A stretch of 34,514 bases of DNA from Candidatus Methylomirabilis oxygeniifera (GTDB taxonomy: Bacteria > Methylomirabilota > Methylomirabilia > Methylomirabilales > Methylomirabilaceae), in NCBI GenBank assembly GCA_016190255.1, contig JACPQX010000030.1, positions 1 to 34,514 on the forward strand, read 5' to 3'. Shown here in pieces: positions 1-8,497 of the stretch. A program made the translations under genes and the position numbers. Position 1 is the stretch's first letter; every line of letters begins with the position of its first letter. The notes under the pieces were generated by a model that saw nothing but the letters and a program-made list of their open reading frames with translations, searched no databases and had not been told where the DNA came from.

Positions 1-1
1 G

Positions 2-421
2 CTCGCCGAGGACCCGAGGACGCTCCACCGCGAGCTCGACTGGGTCATCAAGCGCGAGCTCATCGACTCCTACATCAGCCGCAAGGGCTGCTCCTTCGAT
101 GACCAACGCGTCTTCATGATGGATTTGCAGTACCATGACGTCAAGCGAACCCGAGGGCTCTATTACCTCATGCTGCGGGACGGCCTGATCGATCGGGTGA
201 TCACAGACGCGGAAATCGAGGGCGCGATGACGACCCCGCCCCAGACGACCCGGGCCAAAGTTCGCAGCGACTTCATCAAATTCGCCAATGAGAAGAACAA
301 GTCGTACGACGTGGGATGGAGCTACCTGAAGCTGAACGACCGGTACCAGCGCACCATCCTCTGTAAGGATCCGTTCAAGCCTTGGGATCCTCGTGTGGAA
401 GAGTTGATCAGCTCGTCGTGA
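2..421 (+). CDS. pafA: Pup-protein ligase PafA, C-terminal part (5' truncated by window edge)
   Basis: The open frame runs in from the window edge and ends at TGA, so only the last ~139 residues are present; the ORF-track ATG at 116 is internal. The family ligates the prokaryotic ubiquitin-like protein Pup to lysines of proteins destined for the bacterial proteasome, using ATP. Visible family features are the LDWVIKRELI segment, DLQYHDV, the PPQTTRAKVR stretch and the terminal LKLND...RTILCKDPF block, which in my memory fits PafA better than the depupylase Dop. The ATP-site residues lie upstream and cannot be checked. pup, prcBA and the Mpa/ARC ATPase would be expected upstream, outside the window. 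pepA follows on the same strand after 161 nt containing a repeat array. Confidence 0.88.
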   Translation, partial: LAEDPRTLHRELDWVIKRELIDSYISRKGCSFDDQRVFMMDLQYHDVKRTRGLYYLMLRDGLIDRVITDAEIEGAMTTPPQTTRAKVRSDFIKFANEKNKSYDVGWSYLKLNDRYQRTILCKDPFKPWDPRVEELISSS

Positions 422-424
422 GAA

Positions 425-493
425 GCGTTCAGCGTTCAGCAATCAGCGCTCAGGTTTCATTGTCTCTGGCTGACCGCTGACGGCTGAATGCTG
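425..493. repeat. Inverted heptamer array A (NNTCAGC type)
   Basis: The left arm has four tandem heptamers, GCGTTCA GCGTTCA GCAATCA GCGCTCA. After a short spacer the right arm carries GCTGACC GCTGACG GCTGAAT, whose reverse complement is again NNTCAGC. Five positions are kept and two vary. The array begins 4 nt after the pafA stop and could fold into an imperfect hairpin in the mRNA. It is one of five heptamer arrays in this window. Confidence 0.85.
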
Positions 494-582
494 GTGCTCA
501 GGTGTTGACCCGAGGGGTGGCAGCGGCCATCCCTCTTGTGTTTCCGCCCGTGGCGGGTGGAACCTGAGAAAGGAGCGGTCGG

Positions 583-2103
583 GTGGACGTGAAGGTTAAG
601 GCGCAGGATCTGCTCTCCTATGAAGGAGATTCCCTCGTCGTGAATCTCTTCGAAGGAGTGAAACAGCCTGGCGGCGCGACTGGGGCCGTAGATAAGGCAC
701 TCTCAGGTGCGATCGTCGCGGCGATCCGCAGGCAGGAGTTCAGCGGAAAACTTCATGAGCGACTCCTCCTCCACACCTTTAGTCGGCTTCCTGTATTGCA
801 GGTGCTCGTGATCGGGCTCGGCAAGCAGGGGGAGTTCGGGGTCGATCGGATCCGCTCGGCCTCTGCAGAGGCCCTACGCCGTTTACGTCAAGCGGGAGCC
901 AGGCGAGTGGGCTCTGTCGTCCACGGGGCCGGTGCCGGGGGGATAGATGCAACGCAAGCAAGCGCGGCCGTGACGGAGGGGGCGCTGCTCGGTCTCTACC
1001 GTTTCGGGAAATACAGGAGGGCGACTGAGGATGGAGAAAGGGGGCTCCAGCAACTCACTCTGCTGGAGCGCGACAGAAACAAGATCGGTTCGCTGGAGGA
1101 GGGGGTTCGCCTGGGCAGAATCTTAGCCGAGGCGACCATCTTTGCCCGGGACATGGTGAACGAGCCGGCTAACGCATTGACACCCTCGGAACTGGCGGGT
1201 CGGGCCAAGAAGATGGCGGGCGGACTTGGTGTGGCCTTCAAGACGCTGGAGCGTGCCGAGATGAAACGGCTCGGCATGGGAGCGCTTCTGGGGGTCGCCC
1301 AGGGGAGCGAGCATCCGCCCAAGCTGATCGTGGTAACCTACCGGGGTGCCAGGGGGAAAGGCAGGGGGCTGCGTCTCGGCCTTGTCGGCAAGGGGATCAC
1401 CTTTGATTCCGGAGGGATCTCGATCAAGCCCAGCGAGGGGATGGAGGCAATGAAAGGCGACATGGCCGGCGGGGCGGCGGTCCTCGCGGCGATCAAAGGG
1501 ATCGCGGAGCTGAGGCTGCCTGTGAACGTGACGGCCGTCGTGCCGGCCACGGAGAACCTGCCGAGCGGAACGGCCCAGCGCCCTGGAGACATCGTCAAGA
1601 CGATGAACGGGAAGACGATCGAGGTGATCAATACCGACGCCGAAGGGCGCCTGATCCTGGCCGATGCCCTGTGCTATGCGTGCGACGCGGGCGTGACTCA
1701 TCTCGTGGATGTCGCCACGCTGACTGGTGCCTGCGTCGTTGCCCTGGGGTCGGTTCGCACTGGCGCCTTCACGAACAATCGGGACCTGATGCGGCGGGTC
1801 CGGGAGGCCAGCGAGATCTCCGGTGAGAAGCTGTGGGAACTACCCTTGGATGATGAGTACAGCGAGCAGATCAAGAGCGACTACGCGGACATGAAGAACG
1901 TCGGCGGGCGGAAGGCGGGCGCCATTACAGCCGCCAAGTTCCTGGCGAACTTCGTCGGCAAGACGCCATGGGTTCACCTGGACATCGCCGGGACCTCGCA
2001 GGCCGAGAAGGAGCAGGGGTATCAGCCAAAAGGGGCCACAGGAGCGATGGTCCGAACGCTGATCACTCTGGCGATGGGCTTCGCCGGGTCGAAGCAGGCG
2101 TGA
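583..2103 (+). CDS. pepA: Leucyl aminopeptidase (M17 family, PepA)
   Basis: Cytosolic, two-metal aminopeptidase that removes N-terminal residues from peptides. The 506-residue length is normal for the family. The N-terminal macrodomain-like half is followed by the catalytic half with GKGITFDSGG at about residue 268, the SIKP lysine just after it, and the M17 signature NTDAEGRL at about residue 350, which supply metal ligands and the active site. The start is GTG, preceded by GAAAGGAG about 8 nt upstream. It lies directly behind pafA on the same strand. Because the proteasome releases short peptides, a peptidase next to the Pup system makes functional sense, though co-transcription across the intervening repeat array is not proven. 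Confidence 0.95.
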   Translation: MDVKVKAQDLLSYEGDSLVVNLFEGVKQPGGATGAVDKALSGAIVAAIRRQEFSGKLHERLLLHTFSRLPVLQVLVIGLGKQGEFGVDRIRSASAEALRRLRQAGARRVGSVVHGAGAGGIDATQASAAVTEGALLGLYRFGKYRRATEDGERGLQQLTLLERDRNKIGSLEEGVRLGRILAEATIFARDMVNEPANALTPSELAGRAKKMAGGLGVAFKTLERAEMKRLGMGALLGVAQGSEHPPKLIVVTYRGARGKGRGLRLGLVGKGITFDSGGISIKPSEGMEAMKGDMAGGAAVLAAIKGIAELRLPVNVTAVVPATENLPSGTAQRPGDIVKTMNGKTIEVINTDAEGRLILADALCYACDAGVTHLVDVATLTGACVVALGSVRTGAFTNNRDLMRRVREASEISGEKLWELPLDDEYSEQIKSDYADMKNVGGRKAGAITAAKFLANFVGKTPWVHLDIAGTSQAEKEQGYQPKGATGAMVRTLITLAMGFAGSKQA

Positions 2104-2143
2104 CCACATTGGAGATCGGAGAGCGCCGTTCGACCTTAGCTGT

Positions 2144-2374
2144 TCATACGGCCACGCACGTGACAGTTCTGGTGACCCCCTTGAGGGTGCGGATTCTCGA
2201 AAGCACGATCGCGCCGACCGCGCCGATATCACTTGCCTCGACGCATGCGATCACGTCGTAGGGCCCCGTCACGGCGTGAGCGGACTTTACCCCTTTGATC
2301 TTTTGTAGCGCCTTCACGATCTTGGCCGTCTGATCCGATGCACCCTCGATCAGGACGTATGCAGTCGTCGTCAT
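2144..2374 (-). CDS. Stand-alone Lrp/AsnC ligand-binding (RAM) domain protein
   Basis: A 76-residue protein starting MTTTAYVLIEG and containing the alpha/beta RAM fold pattern (KIVKALQKIKGVKSAHAVTGPYDVIA) found at the C-terminus of Lrp/AsnC regulators, with no helix-turn-helix. Such stand-alone domains oligomerise and bind small molecules, often amino acids; the ligand here is unknown. I moved the start inward from the ORF-track position 2401 because the ATG at 2374 has a strong GAGGAGG Shine-Dalgarno 7-9 nt upstream. It is convergent with pepA, with only 40 nt between the two stops and no clear terminator hairpin there. Confidence 0.8.
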   Translation of the reverse strand: MTTTAYVLIEGASDQTAKIVKALQKIKGVKSAHAVTGPYDVIACVEASDIGAVGAIVLSRIRTLKGVTRTVTCVAV

Positions 2375-2657
2375 CACCGGTCCCTCCTCTAGAGGGGTCA
2401 AGGAAATACTGTAGAGGGGCCAGGGTGTCGGGAAGCCCCAAGCCTCTCCTACCTTCCGGGCCCCGTCTTTACTCTCTTAGTCAGTGAACGTACGTGTTCC
2501 CAATCGTAGAGCATGGCGTCGCAATCATCTATACGATACATTCCTGATCGACGCAAGGGGAAAAGATGAGGCAGACCCATTGACGGGCGGGGGATGGCGT
2601 GCTGCCGTCTACTCCCGGGCCGGCCTCGTCTAACTGTCTGGAGCCTGGTCGGGCTTC

Positions 2658-3872
2658 ATGCTCATGAGTCCACCCGACGTAGACAGATCGTCACGAGAGC
2701 CGAGCCAGAACCGTCGGCGGAAGGTCACGTCTTCCGGTGAAGCAATCTACACTTCAAGCTTCTTGATTGCCTCTCTCTCGAACTTTTTTTTCTTCTCCAG
2801 CGTCAATGCGTTTAGTCTTCTGCCCCTGTACATTAAGGCCCTCGGGGGGACCGTGTCCCAGATCGGCGGGATCATGGGGACCTATAGCCTCACGGCCATC
2901 CTGGCCCAACCGCTGGCCGGAGCCCTGGCTGACCGATTCGGGCGCAAACGGTTCCTCCTGCTGGGATCGGCGTTAGGGGTACTGGCAGCGATCGGCTTCG
3001 CCTTCTCCTCTCGATTAGACTTCAGATTCTTCCTGCTCCGCCTGATCCAGGGTGTTGGCTACTCTGCGTTCTACATCTCCAACCTGACCATTGTTGCCGA
3101 TATGGTTCCGGAGAGCCGTCGGGGTGAAGCCGTGGGACTGTTCGGAATCTCCGGACTCATCACGATCGCCCTTTCTCCGGCCCTGGGTGAGCGGCTCGTG
3201 CAGGTGTCGGGATTCCCCGCCTTCTTCCTTGCGGCGGCCGCCGTCGCGGCCGCAGCGCTTCTGGTCAGCCTTGCCTACGACGGTCCACGGGGGTCCGATA
3301 AGGCTTCCGTCGAGCCGAGCCTCTCATCTCTGATCCCGTCGGCGCGGATCATGCCCCCGATAGTTCTCTCGTTTGTCTTCGGCGTGGCCTCAGGGACTGT
3401 CTTTGTGTTTCTGCCCACGCATGCCATGCAGGTCGGACTCTCCCGAATAGGCGCCTTCTACATAGCGTACAGCACGGCAGCCATCGGCATCCGCCTGACC
3501 TGCGGGCGACTCTCCGATCGATGGGGGCGGCTGCATGTGATCCTGCCTGCCCTGTTGCTGATGGCGTCGGGCTCTCTCGGACTTGTCTGGCTTGCGACTC
3601 CGGTCGGGCTGCTGGTGGTTGGGGCGCTCACCGGAATGGCGCACGGCCTCCTCTTTCCGGCCCTGAGCGCGTACGTGATCGACCTCTCGGGGTCGGAGGA
3701 ACGGGGGCAGGCCCTTGGTGCCTTTAGCACCGCGATCCTTTTGGGGAGCGGCCTGGCGTCGTTCGTCTTCGGAGTGGTGGCGGAGCACCTCGGCTACCCT
3801 CCGATATTCCTGGCCGCCTCGGGGATCGCTATCGCAGCATTTGTGGGTTTTCAGCGTCTTGGCCAGCGTTGA
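2658..3872 (+). CDS. Major facilitator superfamily (MFS) transporter
   Basis: A 404-residue inner-membrane protein with about 12 hydrophobic segments. After a polar ~35-residue N-terminus come the first helices and the MFS motif A, GALADRFGRKR, at about residue 88 between helices 2 and 3. A second, related basic loop (CGRLSDRWGRLH) lies in the second half, reflecting the internal 6+6 duplication. The overall look is that of a drug or metabolite efflux permease, but the substrate cannot be read from the sequence. ATGs at 2658 and 2664 are both possible starts. It stands alone: the 256-nt upstream gap holds no recognisable gene or repeat. Confidence 0.88.
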   Translation: MLMSPPDVDRSSREPSQNRRRKVTSSGEAIYTSSFLIASLSNFFFFSSVNAFSLLPLYIKALGGTVSQIGGIMGTYSLTAILAQPLAGALADRFGRKRFLLLGSALGVLAAIGFAFSSRLDFRFFLLRLIQGVGYSAFYISNLTIVADMVPESRRGEAVGLFGISGLITIALSPALGERLVQVSGFPAFFLAAAAVAAAALLVSLAYDGPRGSDKASVEPSLSSLIPSARIMPPIVLSFVFGVASGTVFVFLPTHAMQVGLSRIGAFYIAYSTAAIGIRLTCGRLSDRWGRLHVILPALLLMASGSLGLVWLATPVGLLVVGALTGMAHGLLFPALSAYVIDLSGSEERGQALGAFSTAILLGSGLASFVFGVVAEHLGYPPIFLAASGIAIAAFVGFQRLGQR

Positions 3873-4096
3873 ACCGCGCTGTGTCTGGCGACGGTGATAG
3901 TAATCTCTCTCCTCCGAGGGCCCACTCCCTCCCTCAAAACGCTTGCAGGTTCTTCATCCCTCTGGTAGCCTCCCAACAGATCGGCTTGGCCGTGCACGTC
4001 ATGGCGCGATTCAACAGATGACGCCGCACAACCGGATACGACCGAAGCGTGGTTCCGGGATGGGAGTGTTCGTGTCTGAGACAAAGGAGGCAACCG

Positions 4097-4684
4097 ATGG
4101 CGGCAAAGAAGATTCTCATGATTGTGGGGGATTATGTCGAGGACTATGAGGCGATGGTCCCATTTCAGATGCTGACCATGGTCGGCCACACGGTTCATGC
4201 GGTCTGCCCGGGCAAGAAGACCGGCGAGACCGTGCGGACAGCCGTGCACGATTTCGAGGGAGACCAGACCTACAGCGAAAAGCGGGGTCATAACTTCGCC
4301 ATCAACGCCTCCTTCGAGGGTGTCAGGCCCAGCAATTATGATGCGTTGGTGATTCCAGGGGGGCGCGCACCCGAATACCTCCGCCTCAACGAGAAGGTGT
4401 TGGATATCGTTCGGCAATTCGCGAAAGCCAACAAACCGATTGCCTCCATCTGTCATGGACTGCAGGTATTGGCTGCGGCTGGGGTGCTCAAGGGTAAACT
4501 CTGCACGGCCTACCCGGCCGTCAAGCCTGAGCTGATGCTGGCCGGCGCTAGGTGGGGGGAGGTCAACCAGACCTTCTCCAATGCATATGTGGATGGGAAC
4601 CTCGTCACGGCCGCCGCCTGGCCCGCCCATCCCGAATGGATGCGAAAGTTCTTGGACGTGCTGGGCAGCAAGATCGAGCCGTAG
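4097..4684 (+). CDS. DJ-1/PfpI family protein
   Basis: A 195-residue single-domain glutamine-amidotransferase-like protein. The nucleophile elbow [15 protein letters not shown] carries the family's reactive Cys followed by His, and PGGRAPEYL provides the glycine-rich loop. [14 protein letters not shown] downstream of the elbow resembles plant DJ-1D and bacterial PfpI/YhbO proteins. Family members are reported as proteases, chaperones or glyoxalase III/deglycases acting on methylglyoxal; the exact activity cannot be decided here. I chose ATG 4097 over the track start 4049 because AAAGGAGG lies 7 nt before it and the encoded [18 protein letters not shown] is where the domain begins. The next gene is methylglyoxal synthase, which favours a role in methylglyoxal handling. 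Confidence 0.88.
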   Translation: MAAKKILMIVGDYVEDYEAMVPFQMLTMVGHTVHAVCPGKKTGETVRTAVHDFEGDQTYSEKRGHNFAINASFEGVRPSNYDALVIPGGRAPEYLRLNEKVLDIVRQFAKANKPIASICHGLQVLAAAGVLKGKLCTAYPAVKPELMLAGARWGEVNQTFSNAYVDGNLVTAAAWPAHPEWMRKFLDVLGSKIEP

Positions 4685-4830
4685 AGACGTACAATCCGTT
4701 TCTATCATGGGCCTCGTCTTGGCACACCTTGAAGATGAGGTCTCGGATGACTTCGCGCCTTTCAGCGGCTTGCAATGACAAAGCAAGTGTATCAGGTGCC
4801 CGGTTGTCCTTGGGAAGGAGGAAAGGAGTT

Positions 4831-5301
4831 GTGGAGGATCAAGTGTTAGCAACAAACCAAACAAAGAGGATCGCGCTCATCGCTCACGACAATAAGAAGC
4901 AAGATCTGCTGGCATGGGCGAGCTTCAACAGAGATCTCTTGGCGCAACACGAGTTGTATGCGACAGGAACAACCGGCAGACTCCTAGAGGAGGAACTCGA
5001 TCTCAAGATTATCAAGTTCCAGAGCGGAGCGATGGGCGGTGACCAGCAAATCGGGGCCAAAATCTCACAGGGCGAGATCGACTTTTTGATCTTTTTCTGG
5101 GACCCTCTGAAACCGATGCCCCATGATCCAGATGTGAAAGCTCTCTTACGGATCGCTGTGGTCTGGAACATTCCCGTTGCCTGCAATCGAGCGTCCGCTG
5201 ATTTCATAATTTCATCGCCACTGATGTCTGGAGAATACCAGCGTCTCCTTCCTAGTCATCAGGATCGAGACGAACGGTTGGAAAGACACTCCATAAGCTG
5301 A
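4831..5301 (+). CDS. mgsA: Methylglyoxal synthase
   Basis: Converts dihydroxyacetone phosphate to methylglyoxal and phosphate, a bypass of lower glycolysis that relieves phosphate limitation. With the GTG at 4831 the protein has 156 residues and the key positions fall on E. coli numbering: His19 in IALIAHD, Asp71 in MGGDQQIG, and His98 and Asp101 in [11 protein letters not shown]. The substrate-binding ATGTTG segment is also present. This agreement supports start 4831 (GGAAGGAGGAAAGGAG upstream), although GTG 4843, preceded by GGAGG, is also possible. The upstream extension in the ORF track overlaps the DJ-1 gene out of frame and is spurious. About 146 nt separate it from that gene. Confidence 0.95.
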   Translation: MEDQVLATNQTKRIALIAHDNKKQDLLAWASFNRDLLAQHELYATGTTGRLLEEELDLKIIKFQSGAMGGDQQIGAKISQGEIDFLIFFWDPLKPMPHDPDVKALLRIAVVWNIPVACNRASADFIISSPLMSGEYQRLLPSHQDRDERLERHSIS

Positions 5302-5438
5302 CAGTGGAGATTGTGCACTCGCCCCGCGTCGTTCGGATTGGCGGATGTTGTGTACTGGCTTCGTAATCCGATACCGCGCTTAGCCGGACGCGTTGTCTCA
5401 CTGCGTCCAGTGTTTCGGCCCTCAGTCGGTTCGGCGTT

Positions 5439-6458
5439 ATGGAGTGGAGGGAACTATTCCCCTTGTCCAGGTTACGGTTCGCCTCCCTGTTTATTGCTGC
5501 GGTGATGGTCTCGGGGGTGATGGGATATCACGTTCTCGAGGAGTACACGTGGCTTGAGTCTTTGTACATGACTGTCATTACCCTTTCCACTGTAGGTTAT
5601 CGTGAAGTCAGGCCCCTCAGCCCTACCGGGCAGATCTTTACGATCCTGCTCCTGGTGGGAGGCGTGGGGGTGGTCTTTTACACGGCGATAGCAGTTGCCG
5701 AAAAAGTCGTACAAGGAGAGTTTCAGCAATTCTTTGGGAGGAGACGAATGGAGAAGAAGATCGGCTCCCTGACGGACCATTACCTCGTGTGTGGGTTTGG
5801 GCGGATCGGGGAGGTAGTCTGCCGCGAGCTGGCTTCCAAGCCGGTCCCGTTCGTGGTCGTTGAGCAGCAGGAGGAGCGGGCCCAAAAGGCGGAAGAGGCA
5901 CACCACTGCGTGTTACAGGGAGACGCCTCTGACGAGAAGGTCCTTGCTGCGGCCGGCGTGATGCGGGCGAAGGGTCTCTTTGCCGCTCTGCCGACCGATG
6001 CGGACAATGTCTTTGTGACCCTTACCGCAAAGGAGCTCAATCCCTCCCTGTTCGTCGTCGCGCGGGCGGACAGCGAACGTAGTGAAAGAACGCTCACACA
6101 CGCCGGGGCCGATAAGGTCATCTCTCCCTACGCCATGGGGGGACACCGCATGGCCCATGCGGCGCTGCGCCCTGCTGTAGTTGACATCATCGAGCTGGCC
6201 ACGCATTACCAAAGCCTGGAGTTGCAACTCGAGGAGATCGGCGTGCCTCCGCATTCTCCCTGTGATGGGGTCACTCTCCGCGATTCGGGGTTGCGCGAGC
6301 AGCTCGGGGTCATCGTGGTAGCGATCAAGCGGGCCTCTGGCAAGATGATCTTTAACCCTCCCGCCGATGAAAGGATCGAGGCCGGGGATCGTCTGGTTGC
6401 CTTGGGAGAGGCCATGCGGCTGAAGGAATTGGAACGGAAAGTGGGGCTGGCTCAGTGA
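5439..6458 (+). CDS. Two-TM potassium channel with RCK (TrkA-N/TrkA-C) domains
   Basis: A 339-residue MthK/Kch-like ion channel. The N-terminus has a first membrane helix (FASLFIAAVMVSGVMGYHVL), a re-entrant pore helix and selectivity filter TLSTVGYREV, and a second helix (FTILLLVGGVGVVFYTAI). The cytosolic part begins with a Rossmann RCK/TrkA-N domain (LVCGFGRIGEVVCREL, about residues 113-128) and ends with a TrkA-C domain (about 255-335). Known relatives gate K+ flux by ligand binding to the RCK ring. ATG 5439 lacks a good Shine-Dalgarno, but it places the start immediately before the first helix. It stands alone, 137 nt after mgsA. Confidence 0.9.
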   Translation: MEWRELFPLSRLRFASLFIAAVMVSGVMGYHVLEEYTWLESLYMTVITLSTVGYREVRPLSPTGQIFTILLLVGGVGVVFYTAIAVAEKVVQGEFQQFFGRRRMEKKIGSLTDHYLVCGFGRIGEVVCRELASKPVPFVVVEQQEERAQKAEEAHHCVLQGDASDEKVLAAAGVMRAKGLFAALPTDADNVFVTLTAKELNPSLFVVARADSERSERTLTHAGADKVISPYAMGGHRMAHAALRPAVVDIIELATHYQSLELQLEEIGVPPHSPCDGVTLRDSGLREQLGVIVVAIKRASGKMIFNPPADERIEAGDRLVALGEAMRLKELERKVGLAQ

Positions 6459-6517
6459 CTCGGTTTACAATGAGAACGGCCCCTTGGGCTGGAGGCTTCA
6501 TCGTCCCCTCATCCCTG

Positions 6518-6540
6518 CCTTCTCCCCTTAGGGGAGAAGG
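6518..6540. repeat. Perfect hairpin within a CCCCTCATCCCT...CTCCCC-type dispersed repeat
   Basis: CCTTCTCCCC-TTA-GGGGAGAAGG is a perfect 10-bp stem with a 3-nt loop, flanked by CCCTCATCCCTG and GGGAGGTTGGGGGAGGG. This resembles a repeat seen between genes in many bacteria. It lies 60 nt after the channel gene and could end its transcript, but there is no T-tract, so I do not call it an intrinsic terminator. A related hairpin sits at 32367-32388. Confidence 0.7.
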
Positions 6541-6601
6541 GGACGCTGAGAGGGAGGTTGGGGGAGGGCCTTTAAGGGAAGGTGATTGAGGAGCACGGGT
6601 C

Positions 6602-6862
6602 ATGGTGATGCGATGGGATGAGATGATGACGGGCCCCTGGTTCTGGGGGTGGGGGATTCTCTGGATGGCCATGTTCACGGCCTTCTGGGTCTTGGTGCTG
6701 CTGGGGATGGCCCTTCTGGTTCGTCGGCTCTGGCGGGCCGGTTTGGGGGTCTGGAGCGTGCAGCCGCCGGAGGACTCGGCCATGGAGATCCTCAAGAAAC
6801 GGTACGCCAGGGGCGAGATAGGCAAGGAGGAGTTCGAGGCTAAGAAGCGCGACCTAGCCTGA
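6602..6862 (+). CDS. Small membrane protein with C-terminal SHOCT domain
   Basis: An 86-residue protein with one strong membrane helix (WGILWMAMFTAFWVLVLLGMALLV, about residues 17-40) followed by a basic linker and a C-terminal SHOCT motif (AMEILKKRYARGEIGKEEFEAKKRDL). SHOCT is a short helical motif of unknown function, often at the ends of small membrane proteins and thought to aid oligomerisation. The start at 6602 has GAGGAG upstream; ATG 6608 is an alternative. It lies 24 nt before the DUF302 gene on the same strand and is probably co-transcribed with it. Confidence 0.85.
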   Translation: MVMRWDEMMTGPWFWGWGILWMAMFTAFWVLVLLGMALLVRRLWRAGLGVWSVQPPEDSAMEILKKRYARGEIGKEEFEAKKRDLA

Positions 6863-6886
6863 GGCAGGTCGGGGGAGGAGGGTGAG

Positions 6887-7269
6887 ATGATGTATGTGGT
6901 CGAGACCGAGAAGCCGTTCGATGTCGCAGTGAAAGACCTCGAGGAAGCGGTGAAGCGGAACAGGTTCGGCGTGCTCCACATCCATGACCTCAAAAACACG
7001 CTGAAGGAGAAGGGGATCGACTTTCCCAACGCCTGCAAAATCCTTGAGGTCTGCAATCCGCAACGGGCGACCGAGGTGCTGACCCATGATATGACCATGA
7101 ACCTTGCCCTGCCGTGCCGAATCTCCGTGTACCAGGAGAGAGGGAAAACCAAGATCGGGATGGTTCGGCCCACGGCGCTTTTTGCTTTTTCCCAAGCGCC
7201 GACAGGTTGCGATCCGTCGCCGAGGAGGTCGAGCGGGAAACGATCAAAATGATCGACGAGGCGAAGTAG
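6887..7269 (+). CDS. DUF302 domain protein, frameshifted near its C-terminus
   Basis: The first ~100 residues match the DUF302 pattern, including VLHIHDLKNTLKEKG and LPCRISVYQERGKTKIGMVRPTAL. The continuous frame then runs into an atypical tail and stops at 7252. One frame over, DRLRSVAEEVERETIKMIDEAK, the expected family ending, is intact and stops at 7269. Restoring one T in the T-runs near 7178-7190 (CTTTTTGCTTTTTCCC) joins the two parts as RPTALFAFFPSADRLRSVAEE. This is either a recent homopolymer slip in the genome or a sequencing/assembly error; I give the coordinates of the repaired gene. The function of DUF302 is unknown. A GGAGGAGGGTGAG Shine-Dalgarno precedes the ATG. Confidence 0.82.
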
Positions 7270-7363
7270 CCGGCGGCCAGTGGCATGGAGAGATTGGATG
7301 TACTTCGCTGATCTAACCAGAAAGAGCGATTGGCTTTCTGAGGTTGGAGCGAAGGCGAGAATC

Positions 7364-8401
7364 ATGGCGCAAGACCATCTCCGAGATGGCATGAGGAGGG
7401 GTCGCCTGCTCGACATCCGGCGGGCCATTGGCGCGGTGGCGATCCTGCTGGCAACACTTTTCTGTCGCGCGCCCGCGTCGGCCTACGAAGTCTGGGTCAC
7501 GAATCAGGGCTTGGACAAGATTCAGGTCATCGACGGCGCGACACTCCGGGAGGTTGCCAGCCTCTCGACCGACAGCAAGCCGCACAACATTGAGTTCAGC
7601 CCTGACTTCACGAGGGCGTACGTGTCGAACGTCGGCGCCGGGACACTTGCGGTGATCGATGTCGTCCTGCGCAAGACGATCGCCACGATCCCGACAGGCA
7701 AGGGGGCGCACGGCGCCAACCGATCGCCGACCGGGCGCCTCCTGTACGTGACCAACACCGCTGACGAGACGATATCGGTCATCGACACCTCAACGCTGAA
7801 GGTCGTGAGGACTGTTGCCGCTGGCCGTATCCCATCGGTCGCGGCCTTTACGCCGGATGAAAAGAAGGCCTATGTCGCCAATGTGAGCGGAAGTCTGTCG
7901 GTCATCGATGTGCAGAAGGCGGAAGTGGTTGGTGAGGTGTCCGGCCTCAAGGGGGCCATCGTCCTTGCGATCTCAAACGATGGCAAGAAAGTCTATGTCG
8001 CCAGAGGGTTTGAGAATGCGGTGAGCGTGGTTGACACGACGGTCGATCGCGTCCGATCGACCGTTCCTGCAGGGGAGGACGCCCACTCGGTCTGGATCAC
8101 CCCTGATGGGAAGTTTGTCTGGGTGGTGAATCGGTTGTCCAACACGATTTCGGTTGTTTCGACCGATCGGGATCGGGTGGTCCGAACCCTCAGGAAGGTG
8201 GGTGTTAGACCGGATATTCTTGCCTTTTCCCCAGATGGCAGGAGGGCGTTCGTCACGCTTCGGGGCAAGGCGGCAACGGGTGATCCGAAACTGCTTTCGG
8301 GCAGCGAGCCCGGCCTTTCGGTCATCGACGTTGCATCCGGCAAGGTGGTGGCGAAGGTGAGACTCGGCGGTGATCCGCACGGCGTAGCCGTAAGACCCTA
8401 A
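7364..8401 (+). CDS. Secreted YVTN-family beta-propeller protein
   Basis: After a basic N-terminus and a hydrophobic signal segment (IGAVAILLATLFCRAPASA, predicted cleavage before YEVWVTN) the protein consists of about seven ~42-residue repeats. They have the pattern YVTN/YVAN...ISVIDTSTLKVVRTV followed by a P(D)GK/R turn, typical of YVTN/cytochrome d1-like seven-bladed propellers. I see no heme or metal motif. Such proteins are exported and often act in binding or periplasmic scaffolding; no ligand can be named. I chose ATG 7364 (or possibly 7391) over 7280 because the upstream 28 residues are not signal-like. A membrane glycosyltransferase gene follows. Confidence 0.85.
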   Translation: MAQDHLRDGMRRGRLLDIRRAIGAVAILLATLFCRAPASAYEVWVTNQGLDKIQVIDGATLREVASLSTDSKPHNIEFSPDFTRAYVSNVGAGTLAVIDVVLRKTIATIPTGKGAHGANRSPTGRLLYVTNTADETISVIDTSTLKVVRTVAAGRIPSVAAFTPDEKKAYVANVSGSLSVIDVQKAEVVGEVSGLKGAIVLAISNDGKKVYVARGFENAVSVVDTTVDRVRSTVPAGEDAHSVWITPDGKFVWVVNRLSNTISVVSTDRDRVVRTLRKVGVRPDILAFSPDGRRAFVTLRGKAATGDPKLLSGSEPGLSVIDVASGKVVAKVRLGGDPHGVAVRP

Positions 8402-8497
8402 GGCCCGCTCGCGACAACCGAGATCCTCCCATGCAGATGCTCTCGATTGGTGGCCATTGTCGCTCATCCAGTCGGCCCAGGTGCCGCTGAGACTGTC

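Noticed and set aside
5583-5612. Channel selectivity filter TVGYR instead of TVGYG as a possible defect
   Set aside because: Bacterial two-TM channels with RCK domains commonly have TVGYxEV or TVGFxEV at this place, so this is a normal subtype.
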